DNA of 64,000 nucleotides from Pseudalgibacter ostreae (GCF_042427585.1 NZ_JBHMFC010000011.1:1-64000); one strand, 5' to 3'; shown: positions 39,884-49,268, counted from the stretch's first letter. Numbers and translations are program-made. Notes: generated by a model not told the origin, from the sequence alone.

Positions 39884-42478
39884 ATGGGTATGTATAAAGT
39901 ATATGTTTTATTCTTCTTCATAAGCACGATGGGTTTTGCTCAAACTCTGGAAGAGTCGATATATGTGGCCACAGAAACCTTTATTTCTAACAAAAGTGAA
40001 ACGGCCTACCAGACCTTAAAGAAACACATGCGTTTTTTTAAAAATCAAGTAAAAACTAAAGATGAGCAACTGGCCTTAGTTTTTTCTCAATGCCATCAAG
40101 GATTTTACCTGAGTGAAAATTCTAGATTATATGAAGCTACCTTAACATATGAAGATGCTTTAAAACGATTTCAAGACCACCAGCTTTCAAGCTTATCAGA
40201 TTTTGATATTATTGAAAACTGCTTAAAGCCTCTAGGCAACCTTTACATACAAACTGGAGATTACACGAATGCCGAGAGCATTATAAAACAATATACTTTT
40301 TTAGCAAAGCAACATAAAAACACACATCACCAAGTTAGCGGAGCCATTAACTTGGCGAAGCTATATCAAACCATTGGAAATCATGAAACCGTTTTAAAGC
40401 TTATTAGCAACGCTTTTCGAATTTCCAAAATTTCTCATAAACAAAAAGAGCATTTACATCATATCAAGTCAACAAGTTTAATCGCTTTAAACCAGTATGA
40501 CGAACGTGCTGCCTCAAATCGTTTAGAAAAACCTTCAACCTTCCAAAAAGAAAGAAACAACTATGCCATTGCATTAAAAAATGGCAATTATAACGACGCA
40601 CTAAAAGCTTTTAATGCGGCAAAGGTTTTTCTAAACGATGAGAACCTTAACACTCGAGAACAGGCAAAACTTCACTTTCAAGAAGCCCAATTACAACATC
40701 TTTTAAACCTTCCAGACCAAGCTTTAGAAACATTGCAACGCGCCATAAAAACTTTAATACCCGAGTTTAATACCAATAGCCTTCCAAACCAAGCCCATTT
40801 ATACGCAGAAAACACTTTTATAGACATTTTTGATCTATACGCCGTCCTTCAAAAAAACCCTGAACAGGCTTTAAAAAGTTATGATCTTAGTTTTCATGTA
40901 TCTGAATTGTTACAAGATAATTGGACCTCTCAAGAAGCAAAAATTATTAATGAAACCAATAACCGTATTAGAAGTGAAAAATGCATAAGCCTCCTTTTTG
41001 ACTGGTATCAACAAACAAAAGATAAGGCTGCTTTATCTAAAGCACTACACTATTCCGAAAACAGCAAGGCATCTACTTTAAAAGCTATTTTCCAAAAAAA
41101 AATGCGTCTGCGCAAGTTTCCTACAGATTCTTTGTTAATACAAGAATTAGAGCTTTTAAAAGCCCAAGAACGCATTACAAGTTTACTTATAAAAGAACAA
41201 TTAAGCGCTAATCGAGCTTCGAAAATTAATGATTTAAGCAGGCAACTTAGTGGGATTAGTTTAGAAATAAAAGCAATAAAGCCTGCGATTTCAAAAAAAC
41301 ACGCTGATAGTAAAAATCCATTCCCCCTAAAAGCATTACAAGAACAGTTACTAAAAGACAATGCCGTTTTAATGGAATATTTTTATGGTGAAACAGCTAT
41401 TTATCAATTTATAGTTTCCGGCACAAAAATTTTTTTAAATAAGATTGATTTGAATAGTACTAGTAAAAACAAAATCCTCGAGTATATCCATCTTTTTGAT
41501 GAAGCTTCTATAATAAATAACGATATCGATCTTTTTACCCATAAAGCATTCGATCTCTATAAATTCTTAAACTTTGATGCTGTTTCATCACATAAAAACG
41601 TAATGCTTATCCCTGACGGACTATTGAATTTCATACCATTTGAGACGCTTTTAAATTCTAAAAAAAAAACCACATCGTTTTCCAACATGCCATTTGTGGT
41701 TAAAACCCAGAATATCGCGTATAATGCCAGTACCTTCTTTTATTTAGCAAAAAACAAAACCACTCCAGCCCCTAAACTGCTAGGTGTTTTTCCTGTTTTC
41801 GAAAACACTAAGAAACAGCTCACCTATTCTGTAAATGAGGCACAGGCCGTTATAGATGAAACACAGGCCACTTTGCTTATGAATAACGAAGCCAGTAAAG
41901 CAAACTTTATCCAAAACGCGCCTCAATATGGTGTTTTACATCTGTCTACGCACGCGAGTAGCGGCAATCTTACAAAACCTGCAAATATTGATTTTTATGA
42001 TGAAACCTTATATTTAAATGAGCTATATAGTTTAAATTTAAATGCGGATTTGGTAGTGCTTAGCGCCTGCGAAACAGGCATAGGAAAGCTCTATAAAGGC
42101 GAAGGCCCTATGAGCATTGCACGTGGTTTTCAATATTCTGGAGCCAAGAATTTATTGTTTTCATTGTGGCAAATAAATGATCTTTCAACCTCACAAATCA
42201 TGCACGCCTTTTATTCGAGCTATAACAAAACACACTCCGCATATAACTCTAATCGGCAATCGAAATTAGATTATTTGCAAAATGAAGATATTAGCAATGT
42301 TAAAAAATCACCCTATTATTGGGGCGCCTTTGTGTATTATGGTGATATAACAAAACCCAACGATTCCATACCCTTACTTTATATATTAATAGGCATAATT
42401 TTGATTCTTATTGCCGTATTTTTACTTCTGAAATTGAAAAAATCCCATGGAAAAATCATTGCAGGAATTTCTAATTAA
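39884..42478 (+). CDS. TPR-CHAT caspase-fold protease, membrane anchored
   Basis: An 864-residue protein. A signal peptide (about 1-20, ending GFAQ) leads into helical tetratricopeptide-like repeats (about 25-400), a helical connector, and a CHAT domain (about 555-830). The caspase-type dyad is intact: His690 in LHLSTHAS and Cys729 in VLSACETG, followed by GEGPMSIARGFQYSGAKN. One C-terminal helix (about 838-856) and a basic tail anchor it in the inner membrane with the protease facing the periplasm. I start at the ATG at 39884; a TTG at 39848 would overlap the PKD gene. CHAT proteases cleave specific partner proteins in several bacterial signalling systems; the target here is unknown. The retropepsin gene overlaps its 3' end by 32 bases. 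Confidence 0.88.
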   Translation: MGMYKVYVLFFFISTMGFAQTLEESIYVATETFISNKSETAYQTLKKHMRFFKNQVKTKDEQLALVFSQCHQGFYLSENSRLYEATLTYEDALKRFQDHQLSSLSDFDIIENCLKPLGNLYIQTGDYTNAESIIKQYTFLAKQHKNTHHQVSGAINLAKLYQTIGNHETVLKLISNAFRISKISHKQKEHLHHIKSTSLIALNQYDERAASNRLEKPSTFQKERNNYAIALKNGNYNDALKAFNAAKVFLNDENLNTREQAKLHFQEAQLQHLLNLPDQALETLQRAIKTLIPEFNTNSLPNQAHLYAENTFIDIFDLYAVLQKNPEQALKSYDLSFHVSELLQDNWTSQEAKIINETNNRIRSEKCISLLFDWYQQTKDKAALSKALHYSENSKASTLKAIFQKKMRLRKFPTDSLLIQELELLKAQERITSLLIKEQLSANRASKINDLSRQLSGISLEIKAIKPAISKKHADSKNPFPLKALQEQLLKDNAVLMEYFYGETAIYQFIVSGTKIFLNKIDLNSTSKNKILEYIHLFDEASIINNDIDLFTHKAFDLYKFLNFDAVSSHKNVMLIPDGLLNFIPFETLLNSKKKTTSFSNMPFVVKTQNIAYNASTFFYLAKNKTTPAPKLLGVFPVFENTKKQLTYSVNEAQAVIDETQATLLMNNEASKANFIQNAPQYGVLHLSTHASSGNLTKPANIDFYDETLYLNELYSLNLNADLVVLSACETGIGKLYKGEGPMSIARGFQYSGAKNLLFSLWQINDLSTSQIMHAFYSSYNKTHSAYNSNRQSKLDYLQNEDISNVKKSPYYWGAFVYYGDITKPNDSIPLLYILIGIILILIAVFLLLKLKKSHGKIIAGISN

Positions 42479-42896
42479 AAAAGGATATTCCAAAATCAAA
42501 CTAAAATTCACGAAAACAAATCATTTTGAAATGAAAGCCAAGATTAACGGTATTAAAGGCCGTTTTATTCTAGATACGGGTGCCTCTAGCTCTTGTGTAG
42601 GCTTTGAGGCTATCGAAGCTTTCAATCTAAAAGTTAAAGACTCTGAAATTATGGCCGCAGGTGCAGGTGCCAGCAACATGGAAACCAAATTATCTAAAAA
42701 AAACAGAATAAAAATCGGCACATGGCAGCATGATAAAATAGTTTTGATTTTATTCAACCTCACACATGTTAACACGGCACTTATCAATCATAATTCCACT
42801 CCAGTAGATGGCATAATTGGTGCCGATGTTTTAAAGAAAGGGAAGGCAATTATTGATTATGAAAAAAAATATTTATACTTAAAAGCAATTTATTAA
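42447..42896 (+). CDS. Retropepsin-like aspartic protease
   Basis: A 149-residue single-domain aspartic protease of the retroviral-pepsin type. The catalytic motif is FILDTGASSSCVGF (Asp43), and the late motif DGIIGADVLKKG is in the place expected for the family's second conserved segment. Such proteins act as homodimers. There is no signal peptide, so it is probably cytoplasmic, whereas the CHAT protease encoded upstream faces the periplasm. Its ATG lies inside the last 32 bases of the CHAT gene, so the two are translationally linked. An internal ATG at 42531 is possible but would remove the first strand. A terminator follows at 42948. Confidence 0.85.
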   Translation: MEKSLQEFLIKKGYSKIKLKFTKTNHFEMKAKINGIKGRFILDTGASSSCVGFEAIEAFNLKVKDSEIMAAGAGASNMETKLSKKNRIKIGTWQHDKIVLILFNLTHVNTALINHNSTPVDGIIGADVLKKGKAIIDYEKKYLYLKAIY

Positions 42897-42947
42897 ACTG
42901 ATATACTTATATTTGGATTGCTATTAATAGTTTAAGGGAAATTACAG

Positions 42948-42988
42948 AAATGCTCTGATCCGAAATTACGGTTTAGAGCATTTTTTTT
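42948..42988 (+). terminator. Terminator of the PKD/CHAT/retropepsin operon
   Basis: AAATGCTCT (42948-42956) pairs with AGAGCATTT (42975-42983) and runs into further T. The remaining DNA to 43271 shows no gene or clear signal. Confidence 0.75.
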
Positions 42989-43271
42989 ACTTTCAAAAAA
43001 CGTCAAAGCGCATAGTTCTATGCCTTTATGTTTCTCAAGGGCCTTCCTACTTTATTGTGTTCTTAGCTAAATGCACGTTTACCCCTTCAACATAATAATC
43101 TCTAAATCTTTAATCTGATAGATTTTTAAACTTCAGCACCCTGCTTTTAAATATAAAAGAATTCATAATGTGCTTAAATATTGGATTGGCAAACGTAATA
43201 CTACCTCATGTTATCTTAACATCATGCCATGAGCACTTAAATTAAAGACATTCTCCCCTAAGTTTTAGCCA

Positions 43272-43303
43272 TAAAAAAAGGGACTCCATAACTGAAATCC
43301 CTT
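43272..43303 (-). terminator. Terminator of the sucA-sucB unit
   Basis: On the minus strand AAGGGA pairs with TCCCTT around a 14-base loop, followed by a run of T; it lies 22 bases past the sucB stop. Confidence 0.7.
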
Positions 43304-43324
43304 ATATATCATTTAAAAAACGTA

Positions 43325-44551
43325 TTAAAGCTCCAGTGCTTTTTTAACATCATTATCCATCAACAACTCTGTTGGATTTTCTAACGCCTCTTTAATTGCG
43401 ACTAGAAAACCAACACTCTCCTTTCCATCAATAAGTCTATGATCATATGATAAAGCCACAAACATAATAGGACGTATTTCTACCTTACCCTGTACAGCTA
43501 CAGGACGTTCTACTATATTATGCATTCCTAATATTGCACTCTGTGGGGGGTTTATGATGGGCGTAGACAACATACTTCCAAATACACCACCATTAGTAAT
43601 GGTAAAGGTACCTCCTGTCATCTCATCTACAGTAATTTGACCATCTCTTGCGCGTAAAGCTAAACGTTTTACCTCAGACTCTACGCCTCTAAAACTTAAG
43701 TTTTCAGCATTCCTGATTACAGGTACCATTAAGCCTTTTGGGCCAGAAACAGCTATACTGATATCACAAAAATCATAAGTAATCATTTCCTTCTCATCAA
43801 TCATAGAATTTACAGAAGGATACATTTTAAGAGCTCTAACAACTGCCAAGGTAAAGAAGCTCATAAAGCCTAAGCCTACACCATGTTTACTTTTAAAGGT
43901 CTCTTTATACTCGTTTCGCAGCGCAAAAATAGGCGACATATCAACTTCGTTAAAAGTCGTTAACATAGCCGTTGTATTTTTAACCTCTACCAAGCGTTCT
44001 GCAACCTTACGGCGCAACATGGACATTTTGCTTCTTGAAGTTCCTCTGCTACCACCTGTAGGGGTTCCCATAGAAGGTACTGCCTGTACAGCATCATCTT
44101 TCGTTACACGACCATCTTTTCCAGTTCCAGAAACCGACTTGGCATCCATACCTTTTTCTGCTAAAATCTTTTTAGCCGCAGGACTAGCTGTTCCTGTAGC
44201 ATAAGTTTTAGGTTCTGGTGTTTTTGATGCTTCTGTATGAGTTGATGTTTCTGTTTTAGGCGTTTCTTTTTCTTCCTTCTTTGCTTCCTTTTGGGTATCG
44301 CCTTCAGGCTTTTTAGCACCCGTATCAATAAGGCAAACAACAGCGCCTACAGCCACTGCATCACCTTCCTCTGCTTTAAGCGTAATAATTCCACTTTCCT
44401 CCGCTGGAAGCTCAAGGGTTGCTTTATCACTATCCACCTCTGCTATCGCTTGGTCTTTTTCAACATAATCTCCGTCCGCTACTAGCCAAGTAGCGATTTC
44501 AACTTCTTTTATAGACTCTCCTGGCGAAGGTACTTTCATTTCTAAAATCAT
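43325..44551 (-). CDS. sucB: Dihydrolipoyllysine succinyltransferase (E2 of 2-oxoglutarate dehydrogenase)
   Basis: A 408-residue E2 subunit that transfers the succinyl group to CoA in the TCA cycle. The N-terminal lipoyl domain has the lipoylation site EVDSDKATLELPA (Lys about 44), followed by a Lys/Glu/Thr/Pro-rich hinge (about 80-118), a peripheral-subunit-binding domain (ASPAAKKILAEKGMDAKSVSGTGKDGRVTKDD) and the catalytic acyltransferase domain with SYDHRLIDGKESVGFL (His and Asp of the active site). It follows sucA by 46 bases on the same strand, the standard pair. The E3 gene is not in the window. Confidence 0.95.
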   Translation of the reverse strand: MILEMKVPSPGESIKEVEIATWLVADGDYVEKDQAIAEVDSDKATLELPAEESGIITLKAEEGDAVAVGAVVCLIDTGAKKPEGDTQKEAKKEEKETPKTETSTHTEASKTPEPKTYATGTASPAAKKILAEKGMDAKSVSGTGKDGRVTKDDAVQAVPSMGTPTGGSRGTSRSKMSMLRRKVAERLVEVKNTTAMLTTFNEVDMSPIFALRNEYKETFKSKHGVGLGFMSFFTLAVVRALKMYPSVNSMIDEKEMITYDFCDISIAVSGPKGLMVPVIRNAENLSFRGVESEVKRLALRARDGQITVDEMTGGTFTITNGGVFGSMLSTPIINPPQSAILGMHNIVERPVAVQGKVEIRPIMFVALSYDHRLIDGKESVGFLVAIKEALENPTELLMDNDVKKALEL

Positions 44552-44597
44552 TCTTTATAATTTTAATTGTATATGACTTATTTTTTTTCTTTTGATA

Positions 44598-47342
44598 TTA
44601 TGCATTACCAAAAATAGCATCAATAACACGACGCTGTCTGCGTTTATCCCTTGCATTGGAACCTGGTGCTGGCACAGAGTTATAGGGTCTGGAATACACT
44701 TCTAGTTTCACAAAATCCATGCGTTCAGAAATATGGCTCCATGCCCCCATATTTTTAGGTTCTTCCTGGGCCCAAATATAAGTTTCTGCATTCGTATATT
44801 TTGCAATCACTTTCTTTATTTTTTCTTCATGCAACGGAAACAATTGTTCTATACGTACAAGAGCAATGGTCTTGTTCTCCAAAAGCTCACGTTCTGCTAA
44901 TAAATCATAATAAAATTTACCAGTACAGAACAGCACTTTTTTAACATCTTTAGGATCCAACGTATCGTCTATCACTTCTTGAAACTCTCCTTCTACAAGC
45001 GCACTTAAAGACGACACCGCTTTCGGGTGGCGCAATAAACTTTTAGGAGTTAAAACAACTAAAGGCTTTCTAAAATCACGTTTCAGTTGTCGACGTAACA
45101 AGTGGAAAAAGTTAGCAGGAGTTGTACAATCTGCTACAATCATATTGTCAAGGCCACACAATTGTAAATATCTTTCCATTCGTGCGGAAGAGTGTTCCGA
45201 ACCTTGACCTTCATATCCATGTGGCAATAACACCACTATTCCATTTTGAGATTTCCATTTATCTTCTGCCGCCGATAAATATTGGTCAAATATTATTTGG
45301 GCGCCATTACTAAAATCACCAAATTGTGCTTCCCAAATGGTTAATGTATTTGGGTTTGCCATGGCATAACCATAATCAAAACCAAGCACCCCATATTCGG
45401 ATAGCGGGGAATTATAAATATACATTTCTCCTTTATTTTCAGGATTGGTATTCAATAAATTGATACGCTCCTCTGAAATTTCATCTCGTAAAATAGCGTG
45501 ACGATGGCTAAAAGTTCCACGTTCTACGTCTTGCCCAGAAATACGAACATCAAAACCTTCTTCCATTAAACTTCCATAAGCCAAGGTTTCGGCCATTCCC
45601 CAATCTAATTCATCCGATTCAAAAACCATTGCAGCCCTGCCTTGCAGTATCCGCTCAGCTTTACGCAAAAACTTAACTCCCTCTGGTACCGTGGACACAA
45701 TTCTCGCTATGTTTTCTAGATTTTTTTTAGGATATGTGGTGTTCTCTGTTTCCAACATGGCCTCTACACCTCTGCGGGTAAAACCTACCCAGCGCTCCTG
45801 CATAAACTCTCTTACCTTAGAAGAACTTTCTCCTTTAGACTTTTCATAATGAGATTCTAAAGTCGATTTAAACTCTTTTACAATAGCCTCAGAATAAGCT
45901 TGATCAATAACATTTTCAGCAATCAATTTTTTAGAATAGATTTCAAAAGGATTGCTGTGTTTTGCTATTTCTTTATATAATTTAGGTTGGGTAAAACGAG
46001 GCTCATCACCTTCATTGTGCCCATATTTACGATACCCTAACAAATCGATATAAACATCTTTTTTATATCGCATTCTATAAGCCAAAGCCAATTCTACCGC
46101 ATGTACTACTGCCTCAGCATCATCTGCATTTACGTGCAACACAGGAGACAATGTAACTTTTGCTATATCAGTACAATAAGTACTGGAACGTGCATCTAAA
46201 TAATTGGTTGTAAAACCTATTTGATTATTTACAACAATATGAACCGTCCCTCCTGTTTTATAGCCATTTAATTGACTCATTTGCGCAATTTCATAAACAA
46301 TGCCCTGCCCAGCAATGGCAGCATCTCCATGAACAAGGATAGGAATAATTTTAGATGAATCACCTTTATAATCCGTATCAATTTTTGCTCGGGTAATACC
46401 TTCTGCAACCGCCGCCACAGTTTCTAAATGTGATGGGTTAGGTACTAAATTCATGATAATACTTTTCCCGTTTTGAAAAGTTTTATCCAAAGTTAAACCT
46501 AAATGGTACTTTACGTCACCGTCAATATATTCATCTTCAAAATCTTTACCATCAAACTCATTAAAAAGTTCGTATGCTGGTTTTCTAAAAATATTAACCA
46601 AGGTGCTTAAGCGACCACGATGCGCCATACCCAACACACATTCTTTCACGCCATATCTTTCCACAGACATGTACAGCATGTTACTTAATGCTGGAATTAA
46701 AGACTCTCCTCCTTCCAAAGAAAACCGTTTTTGCCCCACATACTTGGTTTGCAAAAAATTCTCAAAAGTAACGGCATGGTTTAATTTTGAAAGGATATAT
46801 TTTTTTGTGTCATTGCTAAATTTAGGTTGATTATCGTAGACATTCAACTGGTCTTGCCACCAAGCAATCACCTCAGGATTACGCAAATACATATACTCCA
46901 TACCAATAGAACTACAATAAATTAGCTCTAAATGATGGATGATTTTACGCAATGACTGCGCTCCGCCCAGACCCAAAATTTCACCGGCATTAAAAACGGT
47001 ATCTAAATCGTCTTTTGAAAGCCCGAAATTCTCTATGGCCAAAGTTGGGGCATAGGTTCGTCGATCTCTAACAGGATTTGTTTTGGTGAATAAGTGACCA
47101 CGCATACGATAGCCATCAATAAGCTTAACCACTTGAAATTCCTTTTGCAAAAGCTCAGGAATTTGAGGCGAAACCCCCTCCACTATTTCATGATTTGGCT
47201 CATAATTCTCCGAACCAAAATCATAGCCTTGAAAAAAGGCCCTCCAGCTTGGCTCTACAGCATCTGGGTTTTGTAAATATTGATCGTACAAATCAGCAAA
47301 ATAAGCTGTGTGTGCGGCGTTTAAAAAGGAAAATTTATCCAT
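44598..47342 (-). CDS. sucA: 2-oxoglutarate dehydrogenase E1 component
   Basis: A 914-residue thiamine-diphosphate-dependent decarboxylase subunit. Family landmarks: FLNAAHTAYFADLYDQYLQNPDAVEPSWRAFF at the N-terminus, VLGMAHRGRLSTLVNIF, the ThDP-binding HGDAAIAGQGIVYE and NNQIGFTT, GHNEGDEPRFTQP, and the late LLPHGYEGQGSEHSSARMERYLQL. The length is normal. It decarboxylates 2-oxoglutarate and passes the succinyl group to the lipoyl domain of SucB encoded downstream. A -7 box TATTTTTG (complement of 47382-47389) lies about 40 bases upstream of the start. Confidence 0.97.
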   Translation of the reverse strand: MDKFSFLNAAHTAYFADLYDQYLQNPDAVEPSWRAFFQGYDFGSENYEPNHEIVEGVSPQIPELLQKEFQVVKLIDGYRMRGHLFTKTNPVRDRRTYAPTLAIENFGLSKDDLDTVFNAGEILGLGGAQSLRKIIHHLELIYCSSIGMEYMYLRNPEVIAWWQDQLNVYDNQPKFSNDTKKYILSKLNHAVTFENFLQTKYVGQKRFSLEGGESLIPALSNMLYMSVERYGVKECVLGMAHRGRLSTLVNIFRKPAYELFNEFDGKDFEDEYIDGDVKYHLGLTLDKTFQNGKSIIMNLVPNPSHLETVAAVAEGITRAKIDTDYKGDSSKIIPILVHGDAAIAGQGIVYEIAQMSQLNGYKTGGTVHIVVNNQIGFTTNYLDARSSTYCTDIAKVTLSPVLHVNADDAEAVVHAVELALAYRMRYKKDVYIDLLGYRKYGHNEGDEPRFTQPKLYKEIAKHSNPFEIYSKKLIAENVIDQAYSEAIVKEFKSTLESHYEKSKGESSSKVREFMQERWVGFTRRGVEAMLETENTTYPKKNLENIARIVSTVPEGVKFLRKAERILQGRAAMVFESDELDWGMAETLAYGSLMEEGFDVRISGQDVERGTFSHRHAILRDEISEERINLLNTNPENKGEMYIYNSPLSEYGVLGFDYGYAMANPNTLTIWEAQFGDFSNGAQIIFDQYLSAAEDKWKSQNGIVVLLPHGYEGQGSEHSSARMERYLQLCGLDNMIVADCTTPANFFHLLRRQLKRDFRKPLVVLTPKSLLRHPKAVSSLSALVEGEFQEVIDDTLDPKDVKKVLFCTGKFYYDLLAERELLENKTIALVRIEQLFPLHEEKIKKVIAKYTNAETYIWAQEEPKNMGAWSHISERMDFVKLEVYSRPYNSVPAPGSNARDKRRQRRVIDAIFGNA

Positions 47343-47381
47343 TATTATTTTTAATATCGTTTCTAAAATTCAGAAATTCTT

Positions 47382-47389
47382 CAAAAATA
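47382..47389 (-). promoter_or_regulatory. Candidate -7 box for sucA-sucB
   Basis: TATTTTTG on the minus strand, about 40 bases before the sucA start. The -33 element is not at consensus distance. Confidence 0.4.
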
Positions 47390-47475
47390 CAACTTTTAAC
47401 AAAAAAAGATGTTTCTTTTAATATATTTATAGGGTATATAAAGCAGATTCACTAAATAATTATTATTCGCGTTAA

Positions 47476-47505
47476 TTTGTTAGTGAATTATATGTTTTAG
47501 ATTTA
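47476..47505 (+). promoter_or_regulatory. Candidate promoter for the small barrel gene
   Basis: TTTG (47476-47479), 18 bases, TAGATTTA (47498-47505), one mismatch from TAnnTTTG. Confidence 0.4.
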
Positions 47506-47584
47506 TAAATTATATAATAGCTAATTTAAATCATTTTTTATCATTAAAAAAGTAATAGTGCCCCTTACTATAAAAGAAAAAACT

Positions 47585-48097
47585 ATGCAAACTCGTAAAA
47601 AATTACTGATTATCTTTTTACTACTATCGTCTTTAACCTTTTCACAAATGAAAAACAGTAATCTATTTTGGGAAGACGTTCATTTTGGCGGCGGCATTGG
47701 GTTAAGTTTTGGGGACGGTTTTTTTAGTGGCACTTTAGCCCCTAGCGCCATTTACGAATTCAACCACCAGTTCGGTTTAGGCATCGGACTTAACGCTACA
47801 TTTAACAGTTTAAAAAACACTTATAAATCTACTATTTTAGGCGGAAGTATTATAGGGCTTTACAACCCAATAACAGACCTACAACTTTCTGCAGAACTTG
47901 AAAACGTTAATGTAAGTCGCGTTTACAATACTCCGCTAAACCTTAAGAACGACCATTACTGGTCTCCCGCGCTGCTTATTGGCGCTGGCTATCGAAATGG
48001 CCCTGTTACCATGGGTATTAGGTACGATATTCTTTATGATGCGTCTAAAAGTATTTATGCCGACCCTTGGTCTCCTTTTGTAAGATTTTACTTTTAG
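47585..48097 (+). CDS. Small exported beta-barrel-like protein
   Basis: A 170-residue protein with a signal peptide (MQTRKKLLIIFLLLSSLTFSQ) and then a strand-rich body (FGGGIGLSFGDGFFSGTLAPS, FGLGIGLNATF, LIGAGYRNGPVTMGIRYDI), ending SPFVRFYF with the terminal Phe of an outer-membrane strand. I start at the ATG at 47585; a GTG at 47558 would extend before the signal peptide. It is divergent from sucA. Relatives may be labelled alpha-ketoglutarate decarboxylase because of that neighbour; nothing in the sequence supports such an activity. The function is unknown. Confidence 0.65.
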   Translation: MQTRKKLLIIFLLLSSLTFSQMKNSNLFWEDVHFGGGIGLSFGDGFFSGTLAPSAIYEFNHQFGLGIGLNATFNSLKNTYKSTILGGSIIGLYNPITDLQLSAELENVNVSRVYNTPLNLKNDHYWSPALLIGAGYRNGPVTMGIRYDILYDASKSIYADPWSPFVRFYF

Positions 48098-48131
48098 AAA
48101 ATAAAATAAGTGCGTCGTGCAAAATATTTTC

Positions 48132-48165
48132 AACCTTAAATATGATTTTCATCATATTTAAGGTT
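48132..48165. repeat. Perfect 15-bp palindrome without U-run
   Basis: AACCTTAAATATGAT (48132-48146), loop TTTC, ATCATATTTAAGGTT (48151-48165). It lies 34 bases after the small barrel gene. It can form a very stable hairpin, but no T-run follows on the plus strand; the minus strand has a weak AT tail. Confidence 0.6.
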
Positions 48166-48204
48166 AATGCTAGATGATAACTTTACATTTTTAAATCTTT
48201 TAAC

Positions 48205-48705
48205 ATGAAGTTGTCACTAAATTTTCTAACCATAATACTAATATCACTACTCGTTGGCTGCGGTGGTAAAGAAGAGAAAAAAAAGGCAAGTTTTTCATAT
48301 GAAAACAAAGCACCAACAGAAAAAAAAGTATCCCAAACTGAAAAAATACTTGCTTCTGAAAAAGTAGACCTAACCAATAAGGGGGTGGGACCAATAAAGA
48401 ATCTAACATTAGACGCCGAAATAGACAAAGCCCTTGCTAGACAAGGTAAAGCGGTGTTTAAAAACATGTGCGCCTCATGCCATAGACTAGATAAAAAATT
48501 TATAGGCCCTGCACCAACAGGCATATTAAATCGTCGCACTCCGGAATGGATCATGAATATGATTTTAGTTCCTGAACAAATGGTGAAAGAAGATCCATTA
48601 GCAAAGGAGCTGCTATTAGAATACAACGGCTCTCCAATGATAAACCAAAACATATCTGAAGAAGATGCTAGAGCAATTTTAGAGTATTACAGAACTTTAA
48701 AATAA
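48205..48705 (+). CDS. Cytochrome c lipoprotein
   Basis: A 166-residue exported electron carrier. The SpII signal peptide ends LISLLVGCGGKEE (lipid cysteine near residue 19). A charged linker follows, then a class I cytochrome c fold with the haem-binding motif CASCHRLDKKFIGPAP and the probable distal ligand methionine in GSPMINQ. It would be tethered on the periplasmic side of a membrane and pass electrons in a respiratory chain. It stands alone with no oxidase genes beside it, so its partner is unknown. Confidence 0.88.
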   Translation: MKLSLNFLTIILISLLVGCGGKEEKKKASFSYENKAPTEKKVSQTEKILASEKVDLTNKGVGPIKNLTLDAEIDKALARQGKAVFKNMCASCHRLDKKFIGPAPTGILNRRTPEWIMNMILVPEQMVKEDPLAKELLLEYNGSPMINQNISEEDARAILEYYRTLK

Positions 48706-48832
48706 GCCACCTGTTTTACAATGGAATCATATTTGAAACTGTAGTAGCAAATGAAACAGTAAATCTTGTATTATAATAGTGTTTATGCTCTAAAATGAAA
48801 CACCAGCCTAAACATCTATTAAAAATAGGATT

Positions 48833-49183
48833 TTAAGAATACTGATGTCTAAACCAGACTTTTTGCCACTCTCGTTTTAGAATCAGCAAGGTAACATCTT
48901 CCGATAGTTTAAGAATATCCTCACCGTTTAATGCCTTTACTTGACTTTCAGAAACATCAATAATATACAGTAAGTTGAGATACTCGGTAAATTTCTCTTG
49001 AATGAGCTTATAAACGGTTTCATGCAGCAATAGTTTTAAGCTCGTAGGCAAAACATCTTCATGAAAATCCAAATCGATATTTGCCAAAAGAAAATCTTTA
49101 TTCAATTGAGAGATTAACTTTTTATACAAATTCAGTCGATATGCCTCCTGGATCAAATCCTCAAAAGTAGCTGCTACATTCAT
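48833..49183 (-). CDS. Conserved-looking hypothetical protein
   Basis: A 116-residue, mainly helical, acidic soluble protein without signal peptide, cysteine or recognisable domain. Phrases such as FEDLIQEAYRLNLYKKLISQLNKDF and TLLILKREWQKVWFRHQYS suggest a compact helical bundle. It lies 85 bases downstream of the polyprenyl synthase gene on the same strand and may share its transcript. I cannot assign a function. Confidence 0.6.
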   Translation of the reverse strand: MNVAATFEDLIQEAYRLNLYKKLISQLNKDFLLANIDLDFHEDVLPTSLKLLLHETVYKLIQEKFTEYLNLLYIIDVSESQVKALNGEDILKLSEDVTLLILKREWQKVWFRHQYS

Positions 49184-49268
49184 GTTTATTTTCCCGATTA
49201 AAATAAGTTTTTATATATTCAGTTCAAAACGTGCTTTCTATAAAGTAGCAACATTTATTAAAAGCAGG

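Noticed and set aside
39884..42478. Craspase (type III-E CRISPR) TPR-CHAT component
   Set aside because: The domain order is similar, but this protein is exported and membrane anchored and no CRISPR genes are nearby.
42989..43271. A hidden small gene in the gap between the retropepsin and sucB
   Set aside because: No frame of useful length with a start and protein-like composition was found on either strand.
47585..48097. Alpha-ketoglutarate decarboxylase label for the small barrel protein
   Set aside because: It is a 170-residue exported barrel-like protein without any thiamine-enzyme motif; the label would come only from the sucA neighbour.
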